This document shows, piece after piece, positions 9,135 through 18,874 of a DNA stretch of 64,000 nt. Both the position numbers and the translations under genes were made by a program. The notes under the pieces were generated by a model. The model did no database searches, was not told the origin of the DNA, and saw only the letters and a program-made list of their open reading frames with translations. The DNA is from Alteromonas gracilis (GTDB lineage: Bacteria; Pseudomonadota; Gammaproteobacteria; Enterobacterales; Alteromonadaceae), in the NCBI RefSeq assembly GCF_002993325.1, contig NZ_PVNO01000026.1:271225-335224 (forward strand). Direction: 5' to 3'. The stretch's first letter is position 1, and each line of letters starts with the position of its first letter.

Positions 9135-10820
9135 TTAGTCAGCGTCATTAAAGCTGTCTTGGGTAATTAACGAACCTACATCACTGCCTGAAAGCTGCTT
9201 TCTTGGGATCAGAACAGTAGGCTTGGGATTATCCAGTTGTTCAGGATGGTCTAGATTGAAGTGTAGTCCACGACTTTCTTTTCTCTCCATAGCGCATCGC
9301 ACAATGAGCTCTGCGACAGTAACAAGGTTGCGCAGCTCTAGTAGGTTATTGCTTACTCTAAAGTGAGAGTAGTATTCGGTAATTTCTTGCTCTAACAGTT
9401 TAATCCGTCGCATAGCGCGTTCTAGGCGCTTGTCTGTGCGCACAATGCCAACGTAATCCCACATAAATAGCCTTAGTTCGTGCCAATTATGTTGAATAAT
9501 GACTTCTTCGTCAGAGTTAGATACCTGACTTTCGTCCCAAGGCGCGATAGATTCTTCGCAGTCAGCGCTAGGCAACTTCTTTAAAATGTCTTCAGCAGCA
9601 GCGCTTGCAAACACCACGCACTCTAACAGAGAGTTAGATGCCATGCGGTTTGCTCCGTGAAGCCCAGTGTAGGCTACTTCACCAATTGCATAAACATTGT
9701 TTAAGTCTGTTTTAGCGTTAAAATCTGTCATAACGCCCCCGCAACTATAGTGTGCTGCTGGAACAACGGGGATGGGTTCGCGGGTAATATCTATGCCAAG
9801 TGAACGGCACTTCCGATAGATATTAGGGAAATGTTTAACGATAAAGTCAGCGGGCTTATGACTGATATCTAAATACATGCAGTCAGCGCCCAATCGCTTC
9901 ATTTCATAATCTATGGCCCGGGCTACTACATCACGAGGGGCAAGGTCGCCGCGCTCATCAAATTTGTGCATAAAGCGCGTGCCATCGGCGTGACAAAGGT
10001 TAGCACCTTCGCCCCGTAAGGCCTCTGTAATCAAGAAGTTGCGTGCTTGAGGATGATATAAACATGTAGGATGGAACTGATTGAACTCCATATTAGCAAC
10101 GCGACAACCCGCGCGCCACGCCATTGCGATGCCATCGCCACTAGAAACATCTGGATTAGACGTATATTGGTAAACCTTACTGCCACCGCCCGTTGCTAAA
10201 GCGACAAATGGCGCGCGGATAACCTCTACATGCTCTTGTTGCCTGTTCCAAACATAGGCGCCCACAACACTATTTTTCTCTTCTCTGGAAGGGATGAGGT
10301 CAATTGCATTATAGCGTTCGAATACATGAATATTTGGATGCGTGGATACCGCATCATTCAAGGTGATTTGAAGTGCTTCGCCGGTTGCATCTGCGGCGTG
10401 AAGAATTCGTCTGTGGCTATGACCTCCTTCACGGGTTAAGTGAAAGCGCTCTTCACCCGACTCGTTTTTCTCTGTGTCAAACGGTACGCCATAACCAATC
10501 AGCCATTCAAGAGAAGACTTGGCTCGCTCTGCGGTAAATCGCACTGCCGGCTCCTCGCAAAGGCCTGCACCGGCTGCTAGGGTATCAGTAACATGAGCAT
10601 CAATGGAATCTTGCTCATCAAATACTGCCGCAATGCCACCTTGGGCATAACGTGTAGAGCCTTCGTTTCTGTCACTCTTACTCAGCACGATAACCTGACA
10701 ATGGTCAGCAAGCTTGAGTGCAAGGCTTAATCCTGCCGCGCCGCTCCCAATAATCAATACGTCACAACGGTGTTCTATTGCATTTGATGTGGAAGTTAGT
10801 GAAGACGATACAGATTTCAT
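9135..10820 (-). CDS. nadB: L-aspartate oxidase
   Basis: NadB oxidises L-aspartate to iminoaspartate with FAD, the first step of de novo NAD synthesis, and passes the product to quinolinate synthase NadA. The 561-residue protein has the dinucleotide-binding GSGAAGL near residue 26, [12 protein letters not shown], the substrate-region motif [21 protein letters not shown] and a C-terminal helical domain typical of the succinate dehydrogenase/aspartate oxidase family. The length is slightly above that of E. coli NadB (540). It is divergent from rpoE, the same arrangement as in E. coli. A terminator follows at 9051-9077. Confidence 0.96.
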   Translation of the reverse strand: MKSVSSSLTSTSNAIEHRCDVLIIGSGAAGLSLALKLADHCQVIVLSKSDRNEGSTRYAQGGIAAVFDEQDSIDAHVTDTLAAGAGLCEEPAVRFTAERAKSSLEWLIGYGVPFDTEKNESGEERFHLTREGGHSHRRILHAADATGEALQITLNDAVSTHPNIHVFERYNAIDLIPSREEKNSVVGAYVWNRQQEHVEVIRAPFVALATGGGSKVYQYTSNPDVSSGDGIAMAWRAGCRVANMEFNQFHPTCLYHPQARNFLITEALRGEGANLCHADGTRFMHKFDERGDLAPRDVVARAIDYEMKRLGADCMYLDISHKPADFIVKHFPNIYRKCRSLGIDITREPIPVVPAAHYSCGGVMTDFNAKTDLNNVYAIGEVAYTGLHGANRMASNSLLECVVFASAAAEDILKKLPSADCEESIAPWDESQVSNSDEEVIIQHNWHELRLFMWDYVGIVRTDKRLERAMRRIKLLEQEITEYYSHFRVSNNLLELRNLVTVAELIVRCAMERKESRGLHFNLDHPEQLDNPKPTVLIPRKQLSGSDVGSLITQDSFNDAD

Positions 10821-10937
10821 GTATTTTTATATCAATCCAAACGAGCAAAGGTTCGGCAAGTCTAAAGGATGAAAAGCAAAACACAATCATTCTTGGCCTC
10901 TGTCTTAAGCATTTTTTCAAATATTTAATACTTTTAC

Positions 10938-10966
10938 CGAACTTTTAAGAAAAGAACGCGTCTACA
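10938..10966 (+). promoter_or_regulatory. Candidate sigma-E autoregulatory promoter of rpoE
   Basis: CGAACTT at 10938-10944 and TCTACA at 10961-10966 are separated by 16 bases. This resembles the sigma-E consensus (GGAACTT, 15-16 bases, TCnnA) and lies 50 bases before the rpoE start, as expected for an autoregulated operon. The assignment is by eye. Confidence 0.5.
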
Positions 10967-11016
10967 CCCATGCTTGTTAGAGCTATGTGTAGTTGAAGTA
11001 GGGAGTAATGGCTCGA

Positions 11017-11595
11017 ATGAGCGAGCAGATAACCGACCAGCAACTGGTTGAAAAAGTACAGCGTGGCGATAAAAATGCGTTTAATTTGTTGGTAACTCGT
11101 TACCAGCACAAAGTGATGCATCTCGTCTCTCGCTATGTGAAAAATACCGGTGACGTGGCAGATGTAACGCAAGAAGCGTTTATCAAAGCCTATCGTGCCT
11201 TACCTAACTTTCGTGGCGACAGTGCATTTTACACTTGGCTCTATCGCATCGCGGTAAATAGCGCCAAGAACTATCTTGTATCTCAAGGTCGTAAGCCACC
11301 GGCCAGTGATGTTGATGCTGATGAGGCTGACTTCTATGAAGGCAGTGACGCACTTAAAGAGCAGTCAACACCGGAGAGAAGTTTACTCTCTGAAGAATTA
11401 GAGGAAACGCTCTTTAAAGTCGTGGAGAAGCTGCCTGACGATTTACGTATGGCAATTACACTTCGCGAAATTGAAGGGCTGAGTTACGAAGAAATTGCAA
11501 ATGTAATGTCGTGCCCGGTTGGAACCGTGAGATCGCGTATTTTTAGGGCTCGTGAAGCGATAGATAAAGTTATTCAGCCGTTGTTAGAGAATTAA
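11017..11595 (+). CDS. rpoE: RNA polymerase sigma-E factor
   Basis: RpoE directs transcription of envelope-stress genes. The 192-residue protein has region 2 (FNLLVTRYQHKV, DVTQEAFIKAYRAL, FYTWLYRIAVNSAKNYLV) and region 4 with its DNA-binding helix (LSYEEIANVMSCPVGTVRSR). It closely matches E. coli RpoE as I recall it, including the MSEQ start. I chose ATG 11017 because the GGGAG at 11001-11005 is well spaced for it, and too close to the ATG at 11008. It heads rpoE-rseA-rseB-rseC, where RseA holds it at the membrane until outer-membrane protein misfolding triggers RseA proteolysis. Confidence 0.96.
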   Translation: MSEQITDQQLVEKVQRGDKNAFNLLVTRYQHKVMHLVSRYVKNTGDVADVTQEAFIKAYRALPNFRGDSAFYTWLYRIAVNSAKNYLVSQGRKPPASDVDADEADFYEGSDALKEQSTPERSLLSEELEETLFKVVEKLPDDLRMAITLREIEGLSYEEIANVMSCPVGTVRSRIFRAREAIDKVIQPLLEN

Positions 11596-11694
11596 AGAAA
11601 AAGAAAATCAAAAAAAGATGAACTTTCTTTTTTACAAGATGACTAACAGCTGTGTTAGGGTAGTTAATGATCAAATTGATCTGGAAATGAATAT

Positions 11695-12276
11695 ATGACG
11701 CAACAGCAAGAAAAATTGTCCGCATTCATGGATGGTGAGATAGAAGGCAATGAAATCATCGATGCAATAAAGCATGATGAGGCGCTTCAAGCCAAATGGA
11801 AACGTTACCATGTATATCGCGGTGCAATGCGCAAAGAGGCAAGCGTTGCTCCACAACTTGATATTACAGCAAGCGTAGCCGCGGCACTTGAAAATGAGCC
11901 AGCTATATTGGCACCAAAACGCTCCCGTTGGGCATCAATACCTTTGATTGGAAATGTTGTTCCATTTGCAAAGCAGTCTGGCCAATTTGCGGTAGCGGCT
12001 TCGGTAGCCGTGGCAGTTATCTTTGGTGTTCAATACTCCAATCAGGATGCACCAACAGAGCCGTTCATGACGGCGCCGACAATCGCCCCTCAAGGCGGTT
12101 TGGCACCAGTCAGCCTGGAGCAAACTCGTGCATTGCCGCGCAACGACATGAATGAAGTTCTTGAGAAAAAGCGTAAGATAAATGCGCTAATTGCTGACCA
12201 TGAACAGCAAATAAAACTCAAGCAAGCGCAAGAAGGCGAGAACGAAAGTAACGCAAGCGGCCCACAGCGACCTTAA
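11695..12276 (+). CDS. rseA: Anti-sigma-E factor RseA
   Basis: RseA is a single-pass inner-membrane protein that binds RpoE in the cytoplasm and RseB in the periplasm, and is cut by DegS and RseP under stress. The 193-residue protein shows the N-terminal anti-sigma domain (KLSAFMDGE, KWKRYHVYRGAMR), a transmembrane segment at about residues 97-113 and a periplasmic Gln-rich tail with the conserved APVSLEQ and EKKRKINALIADHEQQ helix. It follows rpoE by 99 bases. The gap to rseB (183 bases) is much larger than in E. coli and contains hairpins. Confidence 0.93.
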   Translation: MTQQQEKLSAFMDGEIEGNEIIDAIKHDEALQAKWKRYHVYRGAMRKEASVAPQLDITASVAAALENEPAILAPKRSRWASIPLIGNVVPFAKQSGQFAVAASVAVAVIFGVQYSNQDAPTEPFMTAPTIAPQGGLAPVSLEQTRALPRNDMNEVLEKKRKINALIADHEQQIKLKQAQEGENESNASGPQRP

Positions 12277-12301
12277 TAAGTTAATTTGGTAAGCTAAATT
12301 G

Positions 12302-12321
12302 GGCATCATGTTTTTGATGCC
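12302..12321 (+). other. Hairpin after rseA
   Basis: A 7-bp stem GGCATCA/TGATGCC (12302-12308 and 12315-12321) lies 26 bases after the rseA stop. No T run follows, so it may act as an RNA 3'-end stabiliser or a processing site more than as a terminator. Further on, GTCAGTCA (12341-12348) can pair with TGACTGAC (12382-12389). Confidence 0.5.
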
Positions 12322-12413
12322 GTTGCTTCTCGACTAGCGAGTCAGTCAGAGTATTTAGAAAAACGCGCTGTTGCGAGAGCTTGACTGACCGCAATACGGT
12401 TTTATATTTTAAT

Positions 12414-12446
12414 CATACCAGCATATACTGCTGGTATGTTTGTTTT
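12414..12446 (+). terminator. Terminator-like hairpin immediately upstream of rseB
   Basis: A perfect 10-bp stem CATACCAGCA/TGCTGGTATG (12414-12423 and 12429-12438) with a 5-base loop is followed by TTTGTTTT (12439-12446). This is the form of an intrinsic terminator, yet it lies between rseA and rseB in what is normally one operon and directly before the rseB ribosome site (AAGGCGGG, 12447-12454). Confidence 0.7.
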
Positions 12447-12459
12447 AAGGCGGGAAAAA

Positions 12460-13593
12460 ATGCGCTTTAGTTCCATCCTTGCACTTTTTTTCATTTCGGG
12501 CGTTGTTATTCAACCAGCATTTGCCCAATCAGTTTCTTCCACCGAAGAAACTCAGTCATCTGATACAGTTACTCAACCTTCTCCATCGGAAATACTTGGT
12601 GAAGAGCCTAATAAGCAAAGCCTTCAAAACAATGAAGCGGATAACGGACGCGAAGAACGCCAAGCTGATGAGCAAAGTGAGGCAGTGAGGCGAACAGACG
12701 TGTCACAATCGGCAAGCCAATGGCTCGCTGAGTTGCAGAACATCATCACTAATGCCAATTTTCAGGTGTCGTTTGTTCAAACAGTTGCGGGTAAGGAAAC
12801 CATTCCTTATCTGTGGCGCCATGGAATTATGGAAGATGGTTCAGAACTAGAACAGTTAAATCTTCAAAATGGTCCGGGTAGAGAGTTAATTCGCGTTAAT
12901 GACGTGGTAAGCGTGTTTGAACCTGATGTGCAACCATACAGTTTGCGGTCTAAACATATTAACGGTCCCATACCTAGTGCGCTTCTTTATCACCCAGAAC
13001 AGCTATCAGACGCTTATGAATTTGTGGCGGTGGGAAGAGCAAGGGTCGCAGGTCGTTCGGCTCAGCAAATTCGTATAGTGAGTCGAGACAACACTCGCTT
13101 TGGCTATCAACTATGGCTAGACGAATCGTCAGGTATGTTGTTGAAGCTAAATATGCTCGATTTACAGGGTGGGCTTTTGGAGCAAATTCAAGTTACTGCA
13201 TTTGCTATATCACCGTCGCCCGCAGAGTATTTTTCACGAATTAACTCTGCGTCTTTACCCCCACCGATGGCCCTAAGCAACACGCCCATGCGCCCGCACA
13301 GTTGGGATGTGACTTACTTGCCAGCGGGAATGAGAGAGATTAAGCAAGATACAAGACGACTGGCATTAACGGGGCAGGTGGTAGAGTATAAACTTTTCTC
13401 AGATGGTCTGGTTGATGTGTCTGTCTATGTTCAACCGGCCGATGACGCATTAGGTGAAACGTTGGCATTACGTAATGAAGTGAGTACGTTTCTAACGCTT
13501 ACAGATGGCAAGGCGCAAGTGACTGTAGTGGGTGAGATACCACTACAAACAGCTAACGCTATTGCAAATTCTTTAAGACCAGTCACAAATTAG
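12460..13593 (+). CDS. rseB: Sigma-E regulatory protein RseB
   Basis: RseB is a periplasmic sensor that shields RseA from DegS and releases it on binding mislocalised lipopolysaccharide. The 377-residue protein starts at ATG 12460, because an upstream in-frame ATG at 12436 lies inside the terminator-like hairpin and AAGGCGGG precedes 12460. A signal peptide (residues 1-22, ending PAFA) is followed by about 60 residues of Ser/Gln/Glu-rich low-complexity linker, then the RseB domains (ASQWLAELQ, VSFVQTV, YLWRHGIMEDG, and a C-terminal YLPAGM domain). The linker is absent from E. coli RseB as I recall it. Confidence 0.93.
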   Translation: MRFSSILALFFISGVVIQPAFAQSVSSTEETQSSDTVTQPSPSEILGEEPNKQSLQNNEADNGREERQADEQSEAVRRTDVSQSASQWLAELQNIITNANFQVSFVQTVAGKETIPYLWRHGIMEDGSELEQLNLQNGPGRELIRVNDVVSVFEPDVQPYSLRSKHINGPIPSALLYHPEQLSDAYEFVAVGRARVAGRSAQQIRIVSRDNTRFGYQLWLDESSGMLLKLNMLDLQGGLLEQIQVTAFAISPSPAEYFSRINSASLPPPMALSNTPMRPHSWDVTYLPAGMREIKQDTRRLALTGQVVEYKLFSDGLVDVSVYVQPADDALGETLALRNEVSTFLTLTDGKAQVTVVGEIPLQTANAIANSLRPVTN

Positions 13594-13604
13594 TACCAGT
13601 ATTA

Positions 13605-14051
13605 ATGATTAAAGAAACAGCTATGGTAATTGCGGTCGATGGAGATAGTGTTACCGTTGAAGCAGCAATAAAATCTACTTGCAACGCTTGCCAAGCGCAA
13701 AGTGACTGTGGCACGGGAGTTATCTCTCGCGCCATTGCGCCGAAAACTGAACAGTTGACATTACGAACCCCGATGACGGTACATGTGGGACAAAAAGTTA
13801 TTGTCGGTATACCTGAAGCCGGTATCTTAAGTGCGTCGGCGTGGTTATATTTATTACCATTGATAACTTTTATGGGCGCATATTCAGCCTTTATGTCGGT
13901 GCTTAGCGGTACAGCTATCGCTCATGAATTGTGGGCGACTATTCCTAGTGCCTTCACCACCTTCGTAGTTTATAAGCTTATCGCATACAAGCTAAAACGG
14001 GTTGAAAGCACCAAGTATCAACCCGTATTGCTTGGAACATCAGACGTTTAA
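13605..14051 (+). CDS. rseC: RseC/MucC-family membrane protein
   Basis: The 148-residue protein has an N-terminal soluble part with a Cys cluster (TCNACQAQSDCGTG) that in the family may bind an iron-sulfur cluster, and two transmembrane helices (about residues 65-87 and 98-118). RseC is a modest positive regulator of sigma-E in E. coli and is linked to SoxR reduction through the Rsx system. It follows rseB by 11 bases and ends the operon. No terminator is obvious in the following 312 bases. Confidence 0.9.
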   Translation: MIKETAMVIAVDGDSVTVEAAIKSTCNACQAQSDCGTGVISRAIAPKTEQLTLRTPMTVHVGQKVIVGIPEAGILSASAWLYLLPLITFMGAYSAFMSVLSGTAIAHELWATIPSAFTTFVVYKLIAYKLKRVESTKYQPVLLGTSDV

Positions 14052-14363
14052 TCGTTTATATGCTTTTTTGTATCAGGGTACATCGGTCTGGAATCTGTGC
14101 ATTTAGCAAGATGCTTGTTACTAAGAAAATGAGTGTTGTGTAGCGCAGTGTCATGCCTTTTGGGGTAAGTAACGCAGGCAGTTGCTATCTTTGGTGTTTG
14201 TTAATTTACGCATTCTTTAACTGTAGCCTACTAATTTTCTACATGGTGATTCGCTTTTCGCTTGAGAAATGGGTAAAATCCGCACGCGCTGCGTATAACC
14301 CTTGAAGCAAGGCAAGCAGCATTTTTTGTTTAATGAATTTTTCTGCAGGTAATTTCCAGCATT
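14052..14363. other. 312-base gap between rseC and lepA
   Basis: I see no open frame with gene character, no tRNA and no strong terminator. The region presumably contains the lepA promoter. The final 60 bases are rich in A/T and GCA repeats and contain no confident -35/-10 pair. Confidence 0.4.
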
Positions 14364-16160
14364 ATGCAACAATCGCACATTCGTAATTTCAGTATTATCG
14401 CCCACATTGACCACGGTAAGTCTACGCTGTCAGACCGTTTAATCCAGCACTGTGGAGGGCTAACAGATCGCGAAATGGCTGAGCAGGTCCTCGACTCTAT
14501 GGACCTGGAAAAAGAGCGCGGTATTACTATCAAAGCGCAAAGCGTGACACTGAACTATGAAGCGCGTGATGGTGAAACTTATCAGCTGAACTTCATCGAT
14601 ACTCCTGGGCATGTCGACTTCACCTATGAAGTTTCTCGTTCACTTGCCGCCTGTGAAGGTGCGCTTTTGGTGGTTGATGCGGGTCAGGGCGTAGAAGCAC
14701 AAACATTGGCAAACTGCTATACCGCCATCGAGATGGATATGGAAGTAGTGCCGGTGTTAAATAAAATCGACCTGCCACAGGCCGAGCCAGACCGTGTAGC
14801 AGAAGAAATTGAAGATATTGTTGGTATCGATGCTCTTGACGCTGTGCGCTGCTCAGCGAAGACAGGTATCGGTATTGAAGATGTACTTGAAGTTATTGTA
14901 AATAAGATCCCACCGCCAGAGGGCGACCGCGAAGCGCCGCTTAAAGCACTTATTATCGATTCTTGGTTCGACAACTATCAGGGTGTTGTCTCTTTGGTAC
15001 GCATTATGGAAGGACAGCTGACCAAAAAAGATAAGATTCAAATCATGTCGAACGGGCAGACACACCAAGTTGATAAAATTGGTGTATTTACGCCTAAGCC
15101 TCTGGATACAGGTGTATTGAGAGCAGGTGAAGTAGGCTTCATTATTGCCGGGATTAAAGATATTCAAGGTGCGCCGGTGGGCGACACCATTACATTGGCT
15201 CGCGACCCCGCTGATGCCATGTTACCCGGGTTTAAAAAGGTCAAGCCTCAGGTTTACGCTGGTATTTTCCCAATAAGCTCGGATGACTACGAAGACTTTC
15301 GTGACGCCCTCGCGAAGCTTAGCCTAAACGATGCATCGCTTTTTTATGAGCCAGAAAGCTCTGCGGCGCTCGGCTTTGGTTTCCGTATTGGATTCCTTGG
15401 CATGCTACACATGGAAATTATTCAAGAACGCTTAGAACGTGAGTATGACTTAGGCCTCATCACTACTGCGCCTACGGTAATCTACGAAGTAGAAACGACA
15501 AAAGGCGAAATACTTACCGTTGATAGCCCAGCAAAGCTGCCACCGGTTAATGATATCGCTGAAATTCGAGAGCCTATGGTTGAAGCTAATATTCTTGTAC
15601 CGCAAGAATATTTAGGTAACGTCATTACCCTTTGTATTGAAAAGCGCGGTATGCAAACCAACATGACCTACCACGGTAAACAAGTAGCAGTCACTTACGA
15701 ACTGCCTATGGCTGAAGTGGTACTCGACTTCTTTGACCGCTTAAAATCGACCAGCCGTGGCTTCGCGTCATTAGATTACAATTTCAAGCGCTTCCAGACA
15801 TCAGACATGGTGCGTGTAGATATTCTTATCAACGGTGAGCGCGTAGACGCACTCGCAGTGATTACCCATAGAGAAAATTCTCAAGGCCGTGGACGCGAGT
15901 TAGTTGAAAAGCTTCGTGAGCTTATTCCACGTCAGATGTTCGATATCGCTATTCAAGCGGCTATTGGTAACCACATTGTTGCAAGAAGTACAGTAAAGCA
16001 GTTGCGTAAGAACGTAATCGCGAAGTGTTATGGCGGTGACGTAAGCCGTAAGAAGAAGCTACTTCAAAAGCAGAAAGAAGGTAAAAAGCGAATGAAGCAA
16101 GTGGGTAATGTTGAATTGCCACAAGATGCGTTCCTTGCAGTTCTTAAGGTAGGTAAATAA
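14364..16160 (+). CDS. lepA: Elongation factor 4 (LepA), ribosome-associated GTPase
   Basis: LepA is a translational GTPase acting on stalled or misassembled ribosomes and ribosome biogenesis. The 598-residue protein matches the usual length. G1 AHIDHGKST at residues 13-21, G2 (ERGITIKA), G3 DTPGH, G4 NKID and the EF-G-like domains follow in order. The C-terminal domain unique to LepA is basic ([18 protein letters not shown]). It begins the lepA-lepB-rnc-era cluster, with lepB overlapping by one base. Confidence 0.97.
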   Translation: MQQSHIRNFSIIAHIDHGKSTLSDRLIQHCGGLTDREMAEQVLDSMDLEKERGITIKAQSVTLNYEARDGETYQLNFIDTPGHVDFTYEVSRSLAACEGALLVVDAGQGVEAQTLANCYTAIEMDMEVVPVLNKIDLPQAEPDRVAEEIEDIVGIDALDAVRCSAKTGIGIEDVLEVIVNKIPPPEGDREAPLKALIIDSWFDNYQGVVSLVRIMEGQLTKKDKIQIMSNGQTHQVDKIGVFTPKPLDTGVLRAGEVGFIIAGIKDIQGAPVGDTITLARDPADAMLPGFKKVKPQVYAGIFPISSDDYEDFRDALAKLSLNDASLFYEPESSAALGFGFRIGFLGMLHMEIIQERLEREYDLGLITTAPTVIYEVETTKGEILTVDSPAKLPPVNDIAEIREPMVEANILVPQEYLGNVITLCIEKRGMQTNMTYHGKQVAVTYELPMAEVVLDFFDRLKSTSRGFASLDYNFKRFQTSDMVRVDILINGERVDALAVITHRENSQGRGRELVEKLRELIPRQMFDIAIQAAIGNHIVARSTVKQLRKNVIAKCYGGDVSRKKKLLQKQKEGKKRMKQVGNVELPQDAFLAVLKVGK

Positions 16161-17062
16161 TGGCAAATTACTTCTCCTTGATTTTGGTGGCACTCACCTT
16201 AATAACAGGATTAATCTGGCTAGTGGATAGCCTGGTGTTTGCGCCAAAGCGAAAAGCACGTTTACAGGCTGCGGCTACCGCAGAAGGAGCGGGCTATGGA
16301 GAAGACCCTCAACTGCCGTACTTAGTTGATACCTCACAACAGATTTTCCCTGTTATCGCGTTCGTTTTGGTATTGCGCTCATTTTTGTATGAACCGTTTC
16401 AAATCCCTTCAGGCTCAATGATGCCCACGCTATTGGTGGGTGACTTTATTTTGGTTGAAAAGTTTGCCTACGGCGTGAAAGACCCGGTTTTCAGAAGCAA
16501 GCTTATTGAAACCGGCGTGCCAGAACGCGGCGATGTAGTGGTTTTTAAATATCCTGAAGACCCGTCAATTGACTACATCAAGCGAGTAATTGGCCTACCC
16601 GGTGATACCGTGGTTTACCAAAATAAACAGGTTTATATCAAACCTAAATGCGAGTCTGGTAACAACTGTGCGAAACTTAAGGCAGTACCGCTTACGTTCC
16701 AAGAACGAGGTGAGTTTGTACAAGATATGGCGCAGTTAATGCGTTACACCGAAGATTTAGGCACAGTAGAGCACGACATATTACGCCACCCGGTACGCGA
16801 GATTTCGCCAGTTAATTTTTATACGCAGCCGGGTACGCGTAGCAACGAGTGGATTGTGCCAGAAGGTCAGTATTTCGTGTTAGGGGATAACCGTGACAAC
16901 AGCCGCGACAGTCGCTTCTGGGGTTTTGTGCCCGATGCGAACTTGGTTGGAAAAGCGGTAGCGATTTGGATTTCATTTGAATTTGAGCGCAGCCCATCAG
17001 ATTTCCTACCAACGTGGGTACCAACAGGTATTCGATTCGAGCGAGCAGGTGGCATTCATTAA
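16160..17062 (+). CDS. lepB: Signal peptidase I
   Basis: LepB removes signal peptides from exported proteins at the periplasmic face of the inner membrane. The 300-residue protein has two N-terminal transmembrane segments (about residues 4-25 and 60-76). The catalytic serine is Ser86 within QIPSGSMMPTLL, and the general base is Lys141 in DYIKRVIGLPGD. The downstream GDNRDNSRDSRFWGFV box is intact. It overlaps lepA and rnc by a single base at each end, so the cluster is translated as coupled units. Confidence 0.97.
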   Translation: MANYFSLILVALTLITGLIWLVDSLVFAPKRKARLQAAATAEGAGYGEDPQLPYLVDTSQQIFPVIAFVLVLRSFLYEPFQIPSGSMMPTLLVGDFILVEKFAYGVKDPVFRSKLIETGVPERGDVVVFKYPEDPSIDYIKRVIGLPGDTVVYQNKQVYIKPKCESGNNCAKLKAVPLTFQERGEFVQDMAQLMRYTEDLGTVEHDILRHPVREISPVNFYTQPGTRSNEWIVPEGQYFVLGDNRDNSRDSRFWGFVPDANLVGKAVAIWISFEFERSPSDFLPTWVPTGIRFERAGGIH

Positions 17063-17748
17063 TGCAGGGAATTGATAAATATCGTCGTCTTTACAAGGCG
17101 ATAGGCTACACATTTACCAATGAAGCTTTATTGGAACAAGCACTTACTCACCGCAGTGCAGCTAAGCAGCACAACGAGCGCTTAGAGTTTTTGGGCGATG
17201 CCATCTTGGGTATGATTGTTGGGGAAACCTTGTTCAAGCGTTTTCCAACCGTACCTGAAGGGAAGCTAACCAGAATGCGTTCAACCCTGGTCAAAGGTGA
17301 AACGCTAGCGGAGTTAGCTAAAGAGGCGTGCGTGGGTGAATTGCTTAACCTAGGACCTGGTGAGCTAAAAAGTGGTGGGCACAGAAGAAGTTCAATCTTA
17401 GCTGATGCCGTTGAAGCTATTTTAGGGGCCATTTATCTCGACTCTGGTATGGATGAGGTTCGCAGCGTTATTGACCGACTGTGGGAAAGCCGCATCAACA
17501 AATTAGATCCTAACGCGCACCCTAAAGACAGTAAAACACGCCTTCAAGAATTTTTGCAAGGGCGTAAGCAATCGCTACCAACCTATGAAGTTCTGTCTAT
17601 TTCGGGTAAAGATCACGCGCAAACATTTGAAGTAAGCTGCAAGGTAGAAAGCCTTTCTGAAGCAGTCGTGGCGTCTGGCAATAGCCGTCGTAAAGCAGAA
17701 CAAGAAGCTGCTCGTTTAACATTGGAGAAGCTTGATGACAACGCATAA
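17062..17748 (+). CDS. rnc: Ribonuclease III
   Basis: RNase III cleaves double-stranded RNA in rRNA precursors and mRNAs. From ATG 17062 the protein has 228 residues, the family's usual length. The catalytic signature [12 protein letters not shown] and the second acidic site ([12 protein letters not shown]) are present, followed by a double-stranded-RNA-binding domain ([11 protein letters not shown]...[12 protein letters not shown]). The start follows from the one-base overlap with lepB and the family's [16 protein letters not shown] beginning. The end overlaps era. Confidence 0.97.
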   Translation: MQGIDKYRRLYKAIGYTFTNEALLEQALTHRSAAKQHNERLEFLGDAILGMIVGETLFKRFPTVPEGKLTRMRSTLVKGETLAELAKEACVGELLNLGPGELKSGGHRRSSILADAVEAILGAIYLDSGMDEVRSVIDRLWESRINKLDPNAHPKDSKTRLQEFLQGRKQSLPTYEVLSISGKDHAQTFEVSCKVESLSEAVVASGNSRRKAEQEAARLTLEKLDDNA

Positions 17749-18670
17749 TCAATCAGAAATGCCAGATATCCAAACACGCTGTGGTCTAGTGGCTATTGTT
17801 GGTCGCCCAAACGTGGGTAAATCAACTTTGCTTAATCGTTTGCTGGGCCAAAAAGTAAGTATTACTTCTCGCAAACCACAAACTACCCGACATCGTATCC
17901 TAGGCATTGACACTGACGGAGAGTATCAAGCGATATATGTTGATACGCCAGGGCTCCACCAAGACGAAAAACGTGCAATTAACCGCTATATGAACCGTGC
18001 GGCATCCAGCTCTTTGGCTGAGGTTGGCCTCGTGTTATTTGTCGTAGAAGGCGACCGTTTTAATGCTGAAGATGAAATGGTGTTAAACAAGGTTAAGCAA
18101 GCGAACCTTCCTTGCTATCTTATCGTAAATAAAATGGATAAGGTGGAAGACAAAGAGAACTTCATGGTTCATCTTCAAAAACTCGGTGAAAAGCACGAGT
18201 TTGAGCACATGATCCCTATCAGTGCAAAACAGAATAAAATGGTTGATGAAATAAGAGAGCTTGTTGCCAAATCTCTGCCAAAAAGCGAGTTCTTTTTTCC
18301 AGAAGACTATATCACCGACCGTTCTAGTCGCTTTATGGCGGCTGAGATAATTCGTGAAAAACTCATGCGGTTTACCGGCGATGAATTGCCGTACTCAACC
18401 ACCGTTGAGATAGAACAGTTTAAGATGGCTGAAAATGGCGTGTACCGCATAAGCGGGCTTATTCTGGTTGAGCGTGAAACACAAAAACGCATGATCATCG
18501 GAAAAGGCGGTAAGCATTTGAAAACCATTGGTGAGCATGCCCGTAAAGACATGGAAAACTTGTTTGACAACAAAGTGTTCCTAGAGCTCTGGGTTAAGGT
18601 TAAGCAAGGCTGGGCAGACGATGAGCGTGCTTTGCGCTCACTGGGTTACGGCGACGACAGCAACTTTTAG
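17735..18670 (+). CDS. era: GTPase Era, 16S rRNA maturation
   Basis: Era binds the 3' end of 16S rRNA and checks 30S assembly. The 311-residue protein has G1 [10 protein letters not shown]3 DTPGLH, G4 NKMD and a C-terminal KH domain with [12 protein letters not shown] used ATG 17735 and not the TTG one codon upstream. It overlaps rnc by 14 bases. In E. coli recO follows; here a structured spacer and pdxH follow instead. Confidence 0.96.
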   Translation: MTTHNQSEMPDIQTRCGLVAIVGRPNVGKSTLLNRLLGQKVSITSRKPQTTRHRILGIDTDGEYQAIYVDTPGLHQDEKRAINRYMNRAASSSLAEVGLVLFVVEGDRFNAEDEMVLNKVKQANLPCYLIVNKMDKVEDKENFMVHLQKLGEKHEFEHMIPISAKQNKMVDEIRELVAKSLPKSEFFFPEDYITDRSSRFMAAEIIREKLMRFTGDELPYSTTVEIEQFKMAENGVYRISGLILVERETQKRMIIGKGGKHLKTIGEHARKDMENLFDNKVFLELWVKVKQGWADDERALRSLGYGDDSNF

Positions 18671-18681
18671 TTTAAGATTAT

Positions 18682-18739
18682 ACTGACTGTATAACGCTAG
18701 TTGATTGTAACTGGCGTTGTATTAGAGCGTATAGTCAGT
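18682..18739 (+). other. Nested inverted repeats after era
   Basis: An inner 10-bp stem (18693-18702 with 18709-18718, one G-U pair) sits inside an outer 7-bp repeat ACTGACT (18682-18688) and AGTCAGT (18733-18739). It starts 12 bases after the era stop. It may end or stabilise the lepA-lepB-rnc-era transcript. There is no clean T run. Confidence 0.45.
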
Positions 18740-18874
18740 CAGCATTTTTGTTTAGCTGAATGGCTTTTGGTAACTACCTTAGTAACATGCGCTGATGTGA
18801 GTATTTACAGGGTTATCTACTTATCCGGTTTTAAAAGCACTCGCAGGCGTAATAACCTTTTTCAGGAGCGGTAT

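Noticed and set aside
11671..12155. Antisense and alternative-frame open frames over rseA
   Set aside because: They are shadows of a well-supported gene and lack ribosome sites or recognisable domains. The same holds for the other long antisense frames, for example over lepA, clpB, lpxD and ribD.
18701..18874. N-terminal extension of pdxH
   Set aside because: The in-frame extension starts inside a hairpin, has no PdxH similarity, and a proper ribosome site precedes ATG 18875.
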